DNA from: Manduca sexta
Lineage: Eukaryota; Arthropoda; Insecta; Lepidoptera; Sphingidae
Direction: 5' to 3'
DNA: 64,000 bases
Assembly (NCBI RefSeq): GCF_014839805.1
Contig: NC_051136.1
Location: forward strand, 3,100,001 to 3,164,000
The notes under the pieces were generated by a model. The model had not been told where the DNA came from and did no database searches. It saw nothing but the letters and a program-made list of their open reading frames with translations. Shown one piece after another: positions 45,556 to 56,599 of the stretch. The position numbers and the translations under genes are program-made. Each line of letters starts with the position of its first letter. Position 1 is the first letter of the stretch.

Positions 45556-45670
45556 GTTATAGGTGAACTACATAAGCTCAAACCTTGTATACCCGAGTAT
45601 TTAGACAGTACTGCTATTGAGTATTTTGAGTCTTGTATCAAGCACTTATATTACATTAAGCAAGAAATCA
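45556..45670 (+). other. Possible isolated exon
   Basis: A pyrimidine-rich run ending TTTCTTTTGCAG (45544-45555) resembles a splice acceptor. It is followed by an open frame VIGELHKLKPCIPEYLDS with balanced composition to 45670, and then GTAATT, a weak donor. If real it would be a 115-nt internal exon of a gene extending beyond this window. I cannot name a family, the frame continues past the donor to 45795, and chance is quite possible. Confidence 0.2.
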
Positions 45671-45799
45671 GTAATTGTTCTATTCCTTCATTTTATTTTA
45701 AATTCTACCACCATTACCTAAACATGAGTTGCATCTGTATGACCTCTAAACGCAATTTTATATTTCAAATCCGCGATCTTTCATACCACTTCTAAATCT

Positions 45800-47445
45800 A
45801 GCCTATAAATACTACTCACCCTCAAATTTCTCATCAACATCCCAGTAATAAATCAGCGTGTATGAAAAAAATCGCGATGAAGCTTGCATTTCAGAAATAA
45901 TGTTTGGCGTAACCTAAACAAATTCGCGGTAAACGCGCGCCAAGACCGTCCATATTTTAGCGGGGCAAGACGCGCCAGCTTGTTGATGTTGGGCTGGTAA
46001 ATAAGCGGACCGTTTTTCAGTTAGCTGTACTTGCTGTTGCTGGTAACATTGCTCGTGTGAAAGTCTTTTTTATAAATACAACAAGTAGGCGAAAAAAACA
46101 GTGCATATGTTTACAAGGTTTTTAAATCATCATGATGTGATAGTGAATCTATTGTCACATTGCCATAAATAAAGGGAAACGATATTGAATTTGTAATCAC
46201 AAGGCACTTCATATTATGTTATAATTCCTACTGGCTAGATACAACGTCTATAAAATCGAAACACAAAAGTGGTTACATACTCTTATTTAGAAGGAGACAT
46301 AGATGAACCAGCGGCGTCTATTTAGACTGACTTTCGCATAAAAAGTCCTAAGTCTGACCGAAGTAGGCTGATTTTTAACCTCAACGAAAAACTACGTTCA
46401 GTTATTTAAAGATCAGCTTGTTTCCTCTTTGACAGGTCCGATTGAAGTTAAGTATGATGTTGTGCTCCTTTTATAGTTGTCTGGGTGATACCCAACGTCT
46501 CGCAAATTACAGTAGATATAGGTCCTTAAAATGATCTTAATGAGTAAACGTTAGATATCTGTTGATCGAGGCCTCATAGTCACTGATAGTGGAGAATACA
46601 GTAATTAAAAAAATATATGTATAATTTAAATAATCTTCCGACTGCTTCATTTATCTACTCCTAGTGCTAAGATGTGTTCGTCTTTACAGGCTACATGATC
46701 TTGAGCACCCATATTTCAATTTTAAATGTAATAAAAATAGTATTACAAACGCTGTGCGCACATATATAACGTCTACCGTCGTCAAATAACTTATCTTATC
46801 AATATTCCATAGAGTTCTAAACGAGAAAATAAATAGGCATGTTACAAGCCATTTTCCATTATATACCAACAATTTAGACGCAAATACTCTTATCTGTAGA
46901 GTAAACGTTCGCATGATGTCAGGTACCGTCTTAAACATTACGTTTACGCCATTGAGCGGCGTTCGAAACAAAAGAAAAAAGTATTTTTACTGTGTTCTCC
47001 TATTTATATTGCGGCGAGCAATAAAATTTTATTTTTATGCCTCCATTATTTCGAACCGAAACTGGCACTCAGTGACAAAAGTAACAGGAAATTAAACACA
47101 GTTTTAGTAAACGTTTCGCGGATCTAAATGTGACCCTTTTTTTCAATTTTGTGTTTGGTTAGAAAACGGGGGCAACTAAAATAGAATGTTAGATATTTAC
47201 TTGACATTCTGGGTAGATAGAAACTGTTAGGGTTGTATAAACAGATACGACTCAGTTTTGCTCATTTGAGAGCGTTATCAGATATGACGCTGTCAAATTA
47301 AGGTCGGCATCTTAAGATAGTCTATTTAATAAAACATATTAGTATCAGCTCAAATGATATTTTGAGTCATACATGTGTCGGATTTTGACAACTGTGTTTT
47401 GTTTATGTATTAACAATGGCTCAGCTTAGCACAAGCTCTTAAAGG
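45800..47445. other. Long stretch, nothing recognised
   Basis: A 95-codon minus frame (46684-46971) has no recognisable domain. No repeats shared in the window. Confidence 0.4.
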
Positions 47446-47449
47446 ACAG

Positions 47450-47815
47450 CTTAAGGCGATACCTCAAGGTCCATTTTCATACATTTTGTTTCACCTTTAA
47501 TCTGGGTAACTAAACAAGTATTGGCAAGTAAAGAATTTAAATTCACGTCTAGTTAGTGATTAGTTCTCGCAGTTGAAGAAAAACGTAAAAATAATTAATA
47601 ATCATGGATATTTCGGCCTTTAAAATTTCGTCATATTAAATTTTAAAGGCCGAAATATCCATGATTATTAATTATTTTACGTTTTTCTTCAACTGCGAGA
47701 ACTAATCACTAACTAGACGTGAATTTAAATTCTTTACTTGCCAATACTTGTTTAGTTACCCAGATTAAAGGTGAAACAAAATGTATGAAAATGGACCTTG
47801 AGGTATCGCCTTAAG
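47450..47815. repeat. 366-bp near-perfect palindrome (long inverted repeat)
   Basis: Left arm 47450-47628 (179 nt) and right arm 47638-47815 (178 nt) are reverse complements throughout, differing only by one A in an A-run ('cgtaaaaataat' against 'cgtaaaataat'). The 9-nt spacer is CGTCATATT. The outer ends are CTTAAGGCGATACC and its complement. No TSD and no second copy were seen. Transcribed in either direction it would fold into a single long hairpin. Possible origins are a recent inverted duplication by template switching, a foldback transposon, a hairpin-RNA locus, or an assembly or sequencing foldback artefact. Confidence 0.95.
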
Positions 47816-48082
47816 ACTGGTTAATTAAATTGATCAATACATGAGTTGGTGGTCCCCAATTTATATTCTTGGGTAGTGGAATAAAATAACAAAGTATACA
47901 ATAAGTATAGCCCAGCACACCGGAGACGTCGCAATCGCCCGTGCCGCTGCGGAGTCGGAAGTGTTGAGTTATCGTTGGGCTGTGATATTTATTACCAATA
48001 TACCACACATTAAATGTCCACTTGAGATTTGACTCAGAAGTGAGATTAATTTATTAATACAGCCCTTAGAGTACTATATAAA

Positions 48083-48192
48083 AACACACACACACACACA
48101 TCACGCACTTATCCCCGAAGGGTTTGCAATGTCGCAACCAGCGCACCCATTTTTTTCCAAAAAATGTTCCGTCCCATGATTCGATTCCCATA
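48083..48192 (-). mobile_element. Family-E SINE, 3' half with (CA)n
   Basis: CA repeat at about 48085-48100, 'gcacttatccccgaagggtt', 'gcgcacccattt' and 'ccgtcccatgattcgat'. 5' truncated at almost the same internal point as the copies at 11685 and 44049. Confidence 0.7.
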
Positions 48193-48199
48193 TCTTCTT

Positions 48200-48785
48200 T
48201 TAATTTATTTTACAATGAATCCGCGTATTTACAAGCCACGTCCGAAATCGCAGCCAAACGAGGCCGCACGAGATCAACCTATGACAAGTAATATTCAGGA
48301 CAACTTAATCTCATCACTCCGGCCTGGCCTAAGTTGAGACTAACTCTTATTACATATGAAGAAAGTATTTTACTACAACCGTGGGTTTATTAGTATGGAA
48401 TCTGGATTGAATTGGACTTGTGGGGCTTGTTAATAAGTTTATCTCTACTAATATCAAGTGATCTGTTTATCAAAACTAACATAAAGCGAAGATTTCATTA
48501 TTTATATGTTTTTTGTATTAGATTGATTACAAAATTATAAAATAAAATGCTTAATTCATCATGTCGGCGAACATAGTTGCGCTTATGATAAGTCAAGATA
48601 CCATAAGAATATTTCATTCTTACTTAAATAAATTTGCTTGTATAACTAGACATTTTATATTGACTTGAAATAAATGAAAGACTACGAAGTTAAAAAAGAA
48701 GCCTGCTCGGGCTGGCAGGAAACTATTTAATGATGATTATTTTTCGTTACTTGGAAGTTATTACCTCTCAGTCTTATACTCTATT
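48200..48785. other. Stretch without recognised features
   Basis: 48190-48345 is less AT-rich ('ccggcctggcctaag') but shows no second copy. Confidence 0.4.
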
Positions 48786-48789
48786 TTGA

Positions 48790-48838
48790 TCTCGAAAAAG
48801 GTGTTAACGCGGGTGGAGTCGCGAGCGATAGCTAGTTT
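48790..48838 (-). repeat. Family-L head, inverted
   Basis: 'gcgggtggagtcgcgagcga' followed by tagctag is the inverse family-L head. The body to its left is too diverged to define. Confidence 0.55.
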
Positions 48839-48974
48839 ACCCCAATAAAACGGTTAATATAATAATATAACTCTCTTACAAAGATTTACCAAAGCTATTT
48901 TAAAAAACACTCGTAAATTTATAATTTTGGCCGTAATTTTATAGGAATATGTTTTTATTTTGAAATTGCAATAC

Positions 48975-49202
48975 TTTAATTCTTTGTGAATGTATCGTTC
49001 GCTTTAACGGTGAAGGAAAAACATCGTGAGGAAACCTGCACATCCGAGAAGTTCTCTATAGGAATTTCGAAGGTGTGTGAAGTCTACCAACCCGCACTAG
49101 GCCAGCGTGGTGGACTAAGGCCTAATCCCTCTCAGTAGTAGAGGAGGCCCGTGCTCAGCAGTGGGCAAGTATATAATACAGGGCTGATATTATTATTATT
49201 AT
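48975..49202 (+). mobile_element. SINE-A copy, 5' truncated
   Basis: Starts within the body at 'ttctttgtgaatgtatcgtt' and runs to the ATT tail. The tRNA-like head is missing, as expected from incomplete reverse transcription. Confidence 0.85.
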
Positions 49203-49773
49203 AATGCAATTCGTAAGAAATATGGCTCCGTAGCTGTTTTATTCGCGCATTGAACTGTAAAATGGTTAAATATGCATACAAAAATGCTTTTTATCCAGTT
49301 GCATTTATATCATACCCACGTGCAAAACAGATTTTCGGAGCATATTGAAGAAATTATTAAGCTAGTTTTTACAGAAGCTTTTCTTCTCCCCTTTAGCATA
49401 ACCCGCGAGGAAGCTTGGGACAAAATATTACTAGGTATTTATAGTGAATTTAAAGGACAAACAATTATTTTCTTAGACGTTTTTCGGTTTGGAACTCATT
49501 TAATATTTTAATTTTTTTTTAAATATATACTTTTTTCATTATGGGCTTCGATCAACATAAATATTTAATGCCTAGTCATTGATACTAATCTTATGAGCTT
49601 AGACAAGCGATATCTACTGTTGGTTATCTTGCCGACTACTTGGTGTTACAGCATCAGATCAACGCTGCCATGTCTTAAAAATGCTATCGAAGTAACAGTA
49701 CGCCAAATTTCAAATCAATCAAATGAGTTGATGAGGATCATTCATTACTTTGATAATTCATTTACTACTAAAA

Positions 49774-50096
49774 AAAGCGGCGATAGCCTAGTTGGTTGTG
49801 GAACGGTCTGCCGAGACGAATGTCCGCAGGTTCAAATCCCAAGGGCACACACCTCTGATTTTTCTAAAAAAATTATGTGTGTATTCTTTGTGAATTATCG
49901 CATGCTTCAACGGTGAAAGAAAACATCGTGAGGAAACCTGCATACCTGAGAAGTTCTCTATAGGAATTTCGAAGGTGTGTGAAGTCTACCAATTCGCACT
50001 AGGCTCGCGTGGTGGACTAAGGCCTAATCCCTCTCAGTAGTAGAGGAGGCCCGTGCTCAGCAGTGGGCAAGTATATAATACAGGGCTGATGTTATT
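49774..50096 (+). mobile_element. SINE-A copy, full length
   Basis: Very close to consensus. The same 12-mer ATTCATTACTTT lies at 49740-49751 and at 50097-50108, immediately after the tail. The left repeat is 22 bases before the SINE head, so either the element carries extra 5' sequence or the match is fortuitous. The 107-codon frame here is repeat-derived. Confidence 0.9.
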
Positions 50097-50204
50097 ATTC
50101 ATTACTTTACTTTCTAACAAAAGAAGCTCAGCAATACCCTTCACTTTGGTGCTACAATGCCACAAAGAAATACGGAGATATACTTTAAACTTTTTTTTAC
50201 GTAC

Positions 50205-50312
50205 ACGCTAATGTGACTCCATTGCACCTGATGGTAAGTGGAGTGGAGTCCAATAGAATTTCGACTGACGTGAGATAATTATCTCTCGACAGTCGACACA
50301 ATTATGGGGTTG
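50205..50312 (+). repeat. Family-B repeat, 5' half
   Basis: 'ttgcacctgatggtaagtgg', 'agtggagtccaatagaat' and the core palindrome at 50261-50296 (TCGACTGACGTGAGAT with its near complement). It stops after 'cacaattatgggg'. Confidence 0.75.
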
Positions 50313-50319
50313 AAGAGAG

Positions 50320-51530
50320 AAATAGAATGACTAGAGACTATCCCACTCTCACACTGACCACTACAACTCCTTTAAACCAAAATCGGTAGTGGCACATATT
50401 TTATAACACGAAGGTAAAAAAAAGTAATAAATAAACAACTTATAAATAATTATCTTTCTTGTATTAATCGAAAAAATAACAAAACAAAACCTAGTTAATC
50501 CTTGTTTCCAACATACGAATCCCTGTAAATCGAACCGAAACAGTCTTGAAAAGCCAATCCGTAATTGGAAAGAATAGCCTGTATCTTGTTAAATGTAATA
50601 AATCAGGGTTCATTACTTTCGGTTAATCGCAGTAGAAAGAGTGCAGTGTTCGGTTATTTATTAGTTAATCTTTAAAGAAATCTCGAACAAATTGAGTTTC
50701 CTTCGCTCTTTCAGCTATAAATTAATTGTATCTTAATATATAATGGTTAGCGAGAATGGTGACGCAGACGAACGATTTTTATCTGTAGCGATTGTTTTCC
50801 GATACTGGTCGTAAGATAATCTATAATTTTACGTAGACATTGCGTTTAAAAATACGTAGGTATATGTTCTTTGCAAAAATCGGCTCATTTTTAGCTATAA
50901 ATAATTAGCTCCAATTATTTCCGAACCTAATTACGGTTTTATGATACGTTCATGTATATAAAATTGTTACATGATAATCCATTTATCCGATATTTCCAGA
51001 ACCGATTGTTTACGCCCGTTTTAGTTCAACAAAATAAATACATATAACAAAATAGTGTTCAAAGATTTATCACAAAAGTTGTGAAGTATACATTTTAATT
51101 ACTTCAAACCTAGTTTCTCTTAAATGGATTTTACAAAAATCCATCCATACGTAAATTGGCAGTTAATTTGGCTAAAAGTTGGGTAGTCATAAACTAAAGC
51201 TAGTAATCAGCTTTGAGATGTTTCGCGGATGATTAGATATGAGTACATAATAATTAGATATGCAACGCTTAATGCTTGAATAATCATGTAAAGCGGACCA
51301 CTGATTATGATTAATTAATTAAGTACTAATTAGCTGATTGGTCTTGTGTTCACCATTTTATATTTTTGTAAACTTGCGCGTTTATCAAGAGGTAATCAGA
51401 AATACAAGTAGTGCATCAAACTCTTTCCGAATTTAAACGTATAAATTATATTGTTTTTTATAATATACCGTAATTTTAAGCTAGCTGGTTTTGTATTAGA
51501 TCCTTTTTTTTATTTGAGTTTGATAAGGAT
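50320..51530. other. AT-rich stretch, nothing recognised
   Basis: No repeat family, RNA gene or coding frame was recognised. Confidence 0.45.
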
Positions 51531-51534
51531 TTTG

Positions 51535-51915
51535 TATTTAAATGCGTCGGTGCGTAGTTGTAATCTGTACGTGATATGAGCACGACTATCGCGAAGAATT
51601 CCTGAGTTTGAATACCTGGTTGGGCCAAAAATTATTGTGACTGTTTTTAAATCTTAAAAATTATTCAGTCGCAGCCCGGAGTCAGGATGTTGGTGGTGTG
51701 ATAACCCCAAAAAGCACGTAAAGCCGTTAATCCCGCATTTGATCTCTCTCCGGTCATGTCGGATTGCCGTGTCACCGGACTATGAGAGTCAAGGAACAGA
51801 GAGTGCACCTGCGTATTGCGCACACAATTGTGCACTTTAATATCTCCTGCGTACCTGGCTGATCTCCGTTGAGATTGGCTACCGTAGCCTAAATTCGACT
51901 AGAAGGGATTCATTC
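51535..51915 (+). mobile_element. Family-F tRNA-derived SINE
   Basis: Diverged head ('cctgagtttgaatacctggt'), well-kept body ('attcagtcgcagcccggagt', 'aaagcacgtaaagccgttaa', 'cggtcatgtcggattgccgt', 'tatctcctgcgtacctggct'), and end at 'gggattcattcag' without the extended ATTC tail. Confidence 0.8.
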
Positions 51916-52306
51916 AGAACGATGAATACCCTTACAAACAGTCCAAAATTTTCAAAAGAATTTCTTACATTTAGAGTCCATTCATAAATGTATATAAAGA
52001 TAAAAAAAGAATATCAAAACAAAAAGAAAACAAACATCTGAATAGCCATCTCACAGCAATAAAACAACTACGTAAAAGAACTAGCCCTCTAATTAGTGAA
52101 ATTCTGTTTATTATGTTTACTTGAAAGACCTCGGACGTAAAAGCTGGCCGTAAGCAACAATATAGTGTAATTAACTTATGTACAATCAAGGAAGGGAATT
52201 AAAAGACAAGAACTACGAAATCCTACTAACCTAACAATACAATGAATGTGGAAGTTTGTATGTTTAGATTTGATTAGAAGTAAACTTAAAATTCGCTGAA
52301 TAGATA

Positions 52307-52644
52307 ATGATTATATCAGCCCTGTATTATATACTGTCTACAGAGCTACTGAGCAGGCCCGTGCCCAGCGCACGGGCCTGCTCTATTACTGAGAGGGATT
52401 AGGGCTTAGACCTTCACGCTGACCTAGTACAGATTAGTAAACTTCACACACCCTCAAAATTCCTACAGAAAACTTTTCAGGTATGCAGGTTTCCTGACGA
52501 TGTTTTCCTTTACCGTTAAAGCGAGTAATCATTCACAAAAAATCCCCACAAAATTTAAAAAACAACAGAAGTATGTGCCACTAGAGCCTGAACATTTGTC
52601 TCAGCAGTCCGTTCCACATCCAATTGGGCTTTCAAATGATAGCT
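52307..52644 (-). mobile_element. SINE-A copy with 12-bp TSD
   Basis: Flanked by GCTGAATAGATA at 52295-52306 and 52645-52656. Minus orientation. The region that normally reads 'gctgagcacgggcctcc' carries an inverted duplication (52351-52383). The head is diverged. Confidence 0.85.
52351..52383. repeat. Perfect 14-nt hairpin inside SINE-A
   Basis: GAGCAGGCCCGTGC at 52351-52364 and its exact complement at 52370-52383, loop CCAGC. Absent from all other SINE-A copies here, so it is a private rearrangement. Confidence 0.8.
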
Positions 52645-52751
52645 GCTGAATAGATAGTCGCTATTAGGCAAACTCATCACAGCTTTATTCTCGTAGGAGG
52701 GCGGAGGGGTGGGGGGGTCCAGGAGCGCTACCAAGAGACTCACTTTTCACT

Positions 52752-52932
52752 AAGTAGGCCACTTTTCGCTAAGTAGTCCTATGATGTAATAAGAGGCGAG
52801 CCTGTCGCCATATCGAGCATAAATTACAGACTCCGTGCTAATACTGACAATAAAACAATATCACGCTACCCAACCCGAGATTCGAACCCGGTACCACAGA
52901 GCAGGCTCGTACCATGCACACAATACGACCTT
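52752..52932 (-). mobile_element. Family-E SINE, head and body
   Basis: B-box-like 'gggttcgaatctcgggttgg' on the minus strand, 'gtcagtattagcacgg', 'ggcgacaggctcgcc'. Preceded at 52740-52775 by a short direct duplication of 'acttttc(a/g)ctaagta'. Confidence 0.7.
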
Positions 52933-52939
52933 CCTTTAT

Positions 52940-53470
52940 AAGCTGGAAAATATTCTGATGATATGCAAAAAGAAATTAAAAATAAATTCTTTAATATAAA
53001 CGTAAAAGCCGATTAAGCTCGTAACCACGACAGAATAAATTCTAAATTAATCCCAATATATTTCTTGGTTCAAGACTTTGAAACTCGCAAACCAAGCTAG
53101 TCTAATATTTATGTAATAAAGGCCTATTTCCGTAAAAGAGAGCACATTCATGACACATACGTGACTCGAATTACTGTAACGAAGTGGAAAACAACTTTTC
53201 AAACATACTTCGGTATAGTTTACTTACGGTCGTATTCCGTACAAGTTGGCGCGTTTGTTTGTTAGTTAATGTGATTTCATAATGTACAATTGTGTTTACT
53301 GGAACAGTTTGTTGTTTCTTAGAGAGAAAATAGGTAAACGGTAGTTTTGTTGAGGTATTTTCTGGTTTATATATTTCTTTTATCGGAACTCGCAAAGTGG
53401 CTTCTCTGTGCCATATGTTAAGCGAAGTGAAGCCAAAAAAACGTGCCGCAAAAGTTACAGACAACCGCAG
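52940..53470. other. Stretch without recognised features
   Basis: The 97-codon minus frame 53171-53464 shows no known domain. It ends next to the family-N repeat. Confidence 0.4.
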
Positions 53471-53474
53471 AAAT

Positions 53475-53705
53475 TCGGCACAGCCATGCCGGCCTGCATA
53501 ATTGCTTCTTCACGCTCCGCTTGAAGGAGCACAAGTTACAGGAAGGAGGGAACACGTAGGCTGGCAAACCATTCCACGGCCTAATCATGCGGCACAGGCA
53601 TGAGTTACCGGACCTGTTGGTTCACATCGAGGTGGAAGACATCACCAAGCTGTGGTTTCGCAACCCAGCACGTGTTGTTCTGAAACGGAAAAGTGGAGAT
53701 AGGAT
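53475..53705 (+). repeat. Family-N repeat, longer copy
   Basis: Shares 'atgccggcctgcataattgc' type sequence with 930-1035 and continues GC-rich ('ggcaaaccattccacggcc', 'catcgaggtggaagacatc', 'acccagcacgtgttgttctg'). It could be part of a larger element's non-coding end. Confidence 0.5.
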
Positions 53706-53753
53706 AGGATTGAAAACAAATAAAACAAAATAAAAATTACATTCATCAATTAA

Positions 53754-53960
53754 CACACATACTAGTGCCTTTTATCCCCGAAAGCAGAGCCCACTTTCCG
53801 CCGTTGGTATTCCGATCTATTATGAAATAGGGAACGAGTCTTTTCGCCATATAGGGCGCAAATGCCGGAGTCCGGGATCACTTTGCCTAATAGAGATCGA
53901 ACCCGATACTTCAGCATTGCAGTCGTACCGTTATACAACTACGTCACTGAGGCAGTCATA
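53754..53960 (-). mobile_element. Family-E tRNA-derived SINE, near full length
   Basis: Minus: 'actgcctcagtgacgtagtt', B-box-like 'gggttcgatctc', 'ggactccggcatt', then 'ggggataaaaggc' and a short GT end. A central deletion of about 40 bases lies near 53800. Confidence 0.7.
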
Positions 53961-54129
53961 GAAGTAGGTATATTCATCAATATGGCTTGAATTAGGTAGA
54001 AGTTTTAAGTAAGGCTTATGTGCAATAAACAGGGTAAATTTTCTAGGTGTGTACGCAAATTAATAATTATCAGGAATAGCGAAAAATACTCGGAGATATT
54101 CATAATTACTTATATATTTTTTGTATATG

Positions 54130-54345
54130 GGCACGTCATTGTCCCCACTGGATTTAATGGCATCTGATGGGGTCTAAATATACTGTCTACTGGGGATAGA
54201 TGGTCATCTATCTGGTCAGATATACACCAGTTGATCCCCGAACACGCCACACTTCTTAATATAGTTGTTTTTACACCTCATAGTGGGTTTCTGATCGCTA
54301 TCTATCTAAACGGACACAAATATTCTACCACCAGCAATTACATCC
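54130..54345 (+). repeat. Family-B repeat, highly diverged
   Basis: Only the frame of the family remains: 'ggcatctgatggggtc', 'cagatatacaccagttgatc', 'cgaacacgccacact' and the 3' end 'ttctaccaccagcaa'. The core palindrome is lost. The 127-codon frame 54231-54614 starts here and is not a gene candidate. Confidence 0.55.
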
Positions 54346-54874
54346 ATTTTCTAGTCAAAAACGATCTCAAATTATCAATTTATAATTTTTCTCTTATTAC
54401 AATCTTGTCTGACATTTTCCAGCTTATCTCGTCTCCTCATTCATACATTTGCAAACATCCACAGCCTCACGCTGACTGGCAACTTTGCCCACACGATAAA
54501 AAGAATATTAAAATTGCCCGTTCAATTATGCAACGGTATAACATTCAATATAATTCATTGGTTTCTGCCCAAATGTACAATACGTTAATTATTCATTATT
54601 CAGCAGCGTTTTAAATATTCCGCTAATGGGACAGGGGTATACATTACTGTGTTCAGTTTTAATGACCTCGCAAATATTTATGGGCAAAGGTTTATAATTT
54701 GTTAGGTTTGTAAAGGTATATATTGTATATTGGTAGATTGTGGGTTGTTGATTCGAATTCCAGCTCTAGGAACAGTATGAACTTTTCTAACAGTACTATA
54801 TCAAATCAATTTGTAGTAGTAGCGACGTGTCTATGCTATTTGATTCCTATCGGTTTCTCTTTGTATAAAATTTA

Positions 54875-54990
54875 TGTAGAAGCATTATCATTAGAATGAT
54901 TTGGAAACCGCATTCATATTTACTAATATAGTACCTTTATGTAGTATCGGTTTCACTTTCAGAAAATTTCACCTTTTGCAACTGATTTGT
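54875..54990 (+). repeat. Family-K repeat
   Basis: 'attatcattagaatgatttg', 'aaccgcattcatatttacta', then 'ggtttcactttcagaaaatt'. Upstream, a tRNA-like 'ttgattcgaattcca' at about 54748 may be a relic SINE head. Confidence 0.6.
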
Positions 54991-54999
54991 AGACATTTT

Positions 55000-56450
55000 T
55001 ATTGTTATATAAGTTGACATCTTCAGAACTCGATCCCGTCAAACCTCAACAAATCTAATATCTGAAAATATCCGCACCCTAACAAAATCAACTCGCCTAA
55101 ATCATAGCCAGGAACGCTGTCAAACAACACAGAAACGTGTCGACGTCATTCTAATATTAAAAGTCCCATCTCAAAGCCTTATTTGGTCTCGTGGTTACGT
55201 CAGCCTTTCTTGACCCTTGTTACTATCGAATTCAGAATTCACACGCCACCTCATGAATAAGCCTCGGTAAATCAACAAGTGGTACGTAATTTGATATAAT
55301 AATTTTGAATTGTTGATGATTCCACAAGAAACGCTCCTTTACGATGTGTTTTATGAGGCACATTCGCCAGTTCGGATGGCGCGAATCGTTGTGTTAATTG
55401 ATGGTTGGATTTGAATTTATTACGCGGGAAGTCTTGATTTATTGTAATTGGGGTGGGTTTTCGAATCTGAAAATGTTAGGTTAAGGGAAGTTAAGGCGTT
55501 GTTCGTGCTTATCTTTAATTGAATGTTTATGTGTGGTTTTTTGACAATATCATTAGATACGTAATCAAATTTCGTTAGTAAATAATTTATTTTAAATCTG
55601 TCGAAGTACCGAATATTCCCAAGATTACTAAAAATTCAAATTCTAAAATATTTAAAAAACTAAATCCCAAAAGAGCAACTAAAAGCGATCCATATTCTAA
55701 GGCAGGTAACAAAACGTCTAACAAGTTATGCACAACATTTTGCGCCATGTAAATATTCAAAGTCGGTATTTTAAGAAATTTTAAAAGCCAACACGACCGA
55801 ACCGTTTAGCCATGAGGATTAAACGACACACGACACTGAAAGCTCTTTGACACTCAACGTACGAGTAATTGAATGTATGTCCAAAGTAAGTCCGATGGGA
55901 TACATACGGGATTGTGTTTCGCTGAGCAATGTTGGAGGTACTAATTAGATTAAAGGTTTGTAGTTCAAATGATTGTGAGTCGGATTGGCTAAAGATTGTG
56001 TGTTGGGAAACGGGAATTGGAATATAGCTTCAAAATGTTGGCTTTGGGATGGTATATAACATCCTCTATAAATCCATATATTACGTTATTCTATGAATTA
56101 CATTTATTGAATTCAATATGTTTTATATACTACTATTTATATTGAATAGATGCTTACGAAGATTTGTCTATGATTTCAATAAGTAACAAAAGTAATAATG
56201 GCCTTAAATTTTAGTAACATTGAAAACCAAAAATATTTTCAAGGTGCAATAATTCATTAAAATTAAACTGGGGGGACTGAGGTAAAGTGAAGCAAAGTCA
56301 AAGTTACAAAATCTGTCTACATTTTACAATTACACAACTTTTTAAATTTTAGCTCTTGGTGGTCCGATCTACGCAGAAAACATTGCAGTATCTTGAAGTC
56401 TGGCAACCGGTTTTTTAGGTTCCGATTTAATTAAACGTAGAATTGGATCC
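55000..56450. other. Long stretch, nothing recognised
   Basis: No repeat shared within the window and no coding frame above 60 codons. Confidence 0.45.
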
Positions 56451-56454
56451 CAGG

Positions 56455-56595
56455 CTTGTGCAAGCTTCCAACCATCTTACCCTTTCCTTCCCCCGTGACC
56501 ACGAAGGCTACAGTCTTCGAAACGTTGGGAGAAAATTCAAATAAATAAACCACAAATCCGAAAAATAGTTTAATTTTAATAATAAGAAATCATTA
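56455..56595 (-). mobile_element. Family-D element, partial
   Basis: Contains 'ccgtgaccacgaaggctaca', 'gtcttcgaaacgttggga' and 'aatagtttaattttaataat', and ends 'aagaaatcattatg' as the copy at 13400-13578 does. The opposite terminal repeat is absent. Confidence 0.6.
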
Positions 56596-56599
56596 TGCA

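Noticed and set aside
49593..49916. 107-codon plus-strand frame as a gene
   Set aside because: Its second half is the SINE-A head and body translated; the first half has no support.
49740..50108. Exact TSD for the SINE-A at 49774-50096
   Set aside because: The 12-mer repeat is real, but its left copy is 22 bases from the SINE head, so I report the match without counting it as a firm TSD.
54231..54614. 127-codon plus-strand frame as a gene
   Set aside because: It starts in a diverged family-B repeat and has no recognisable domain or exon signals.
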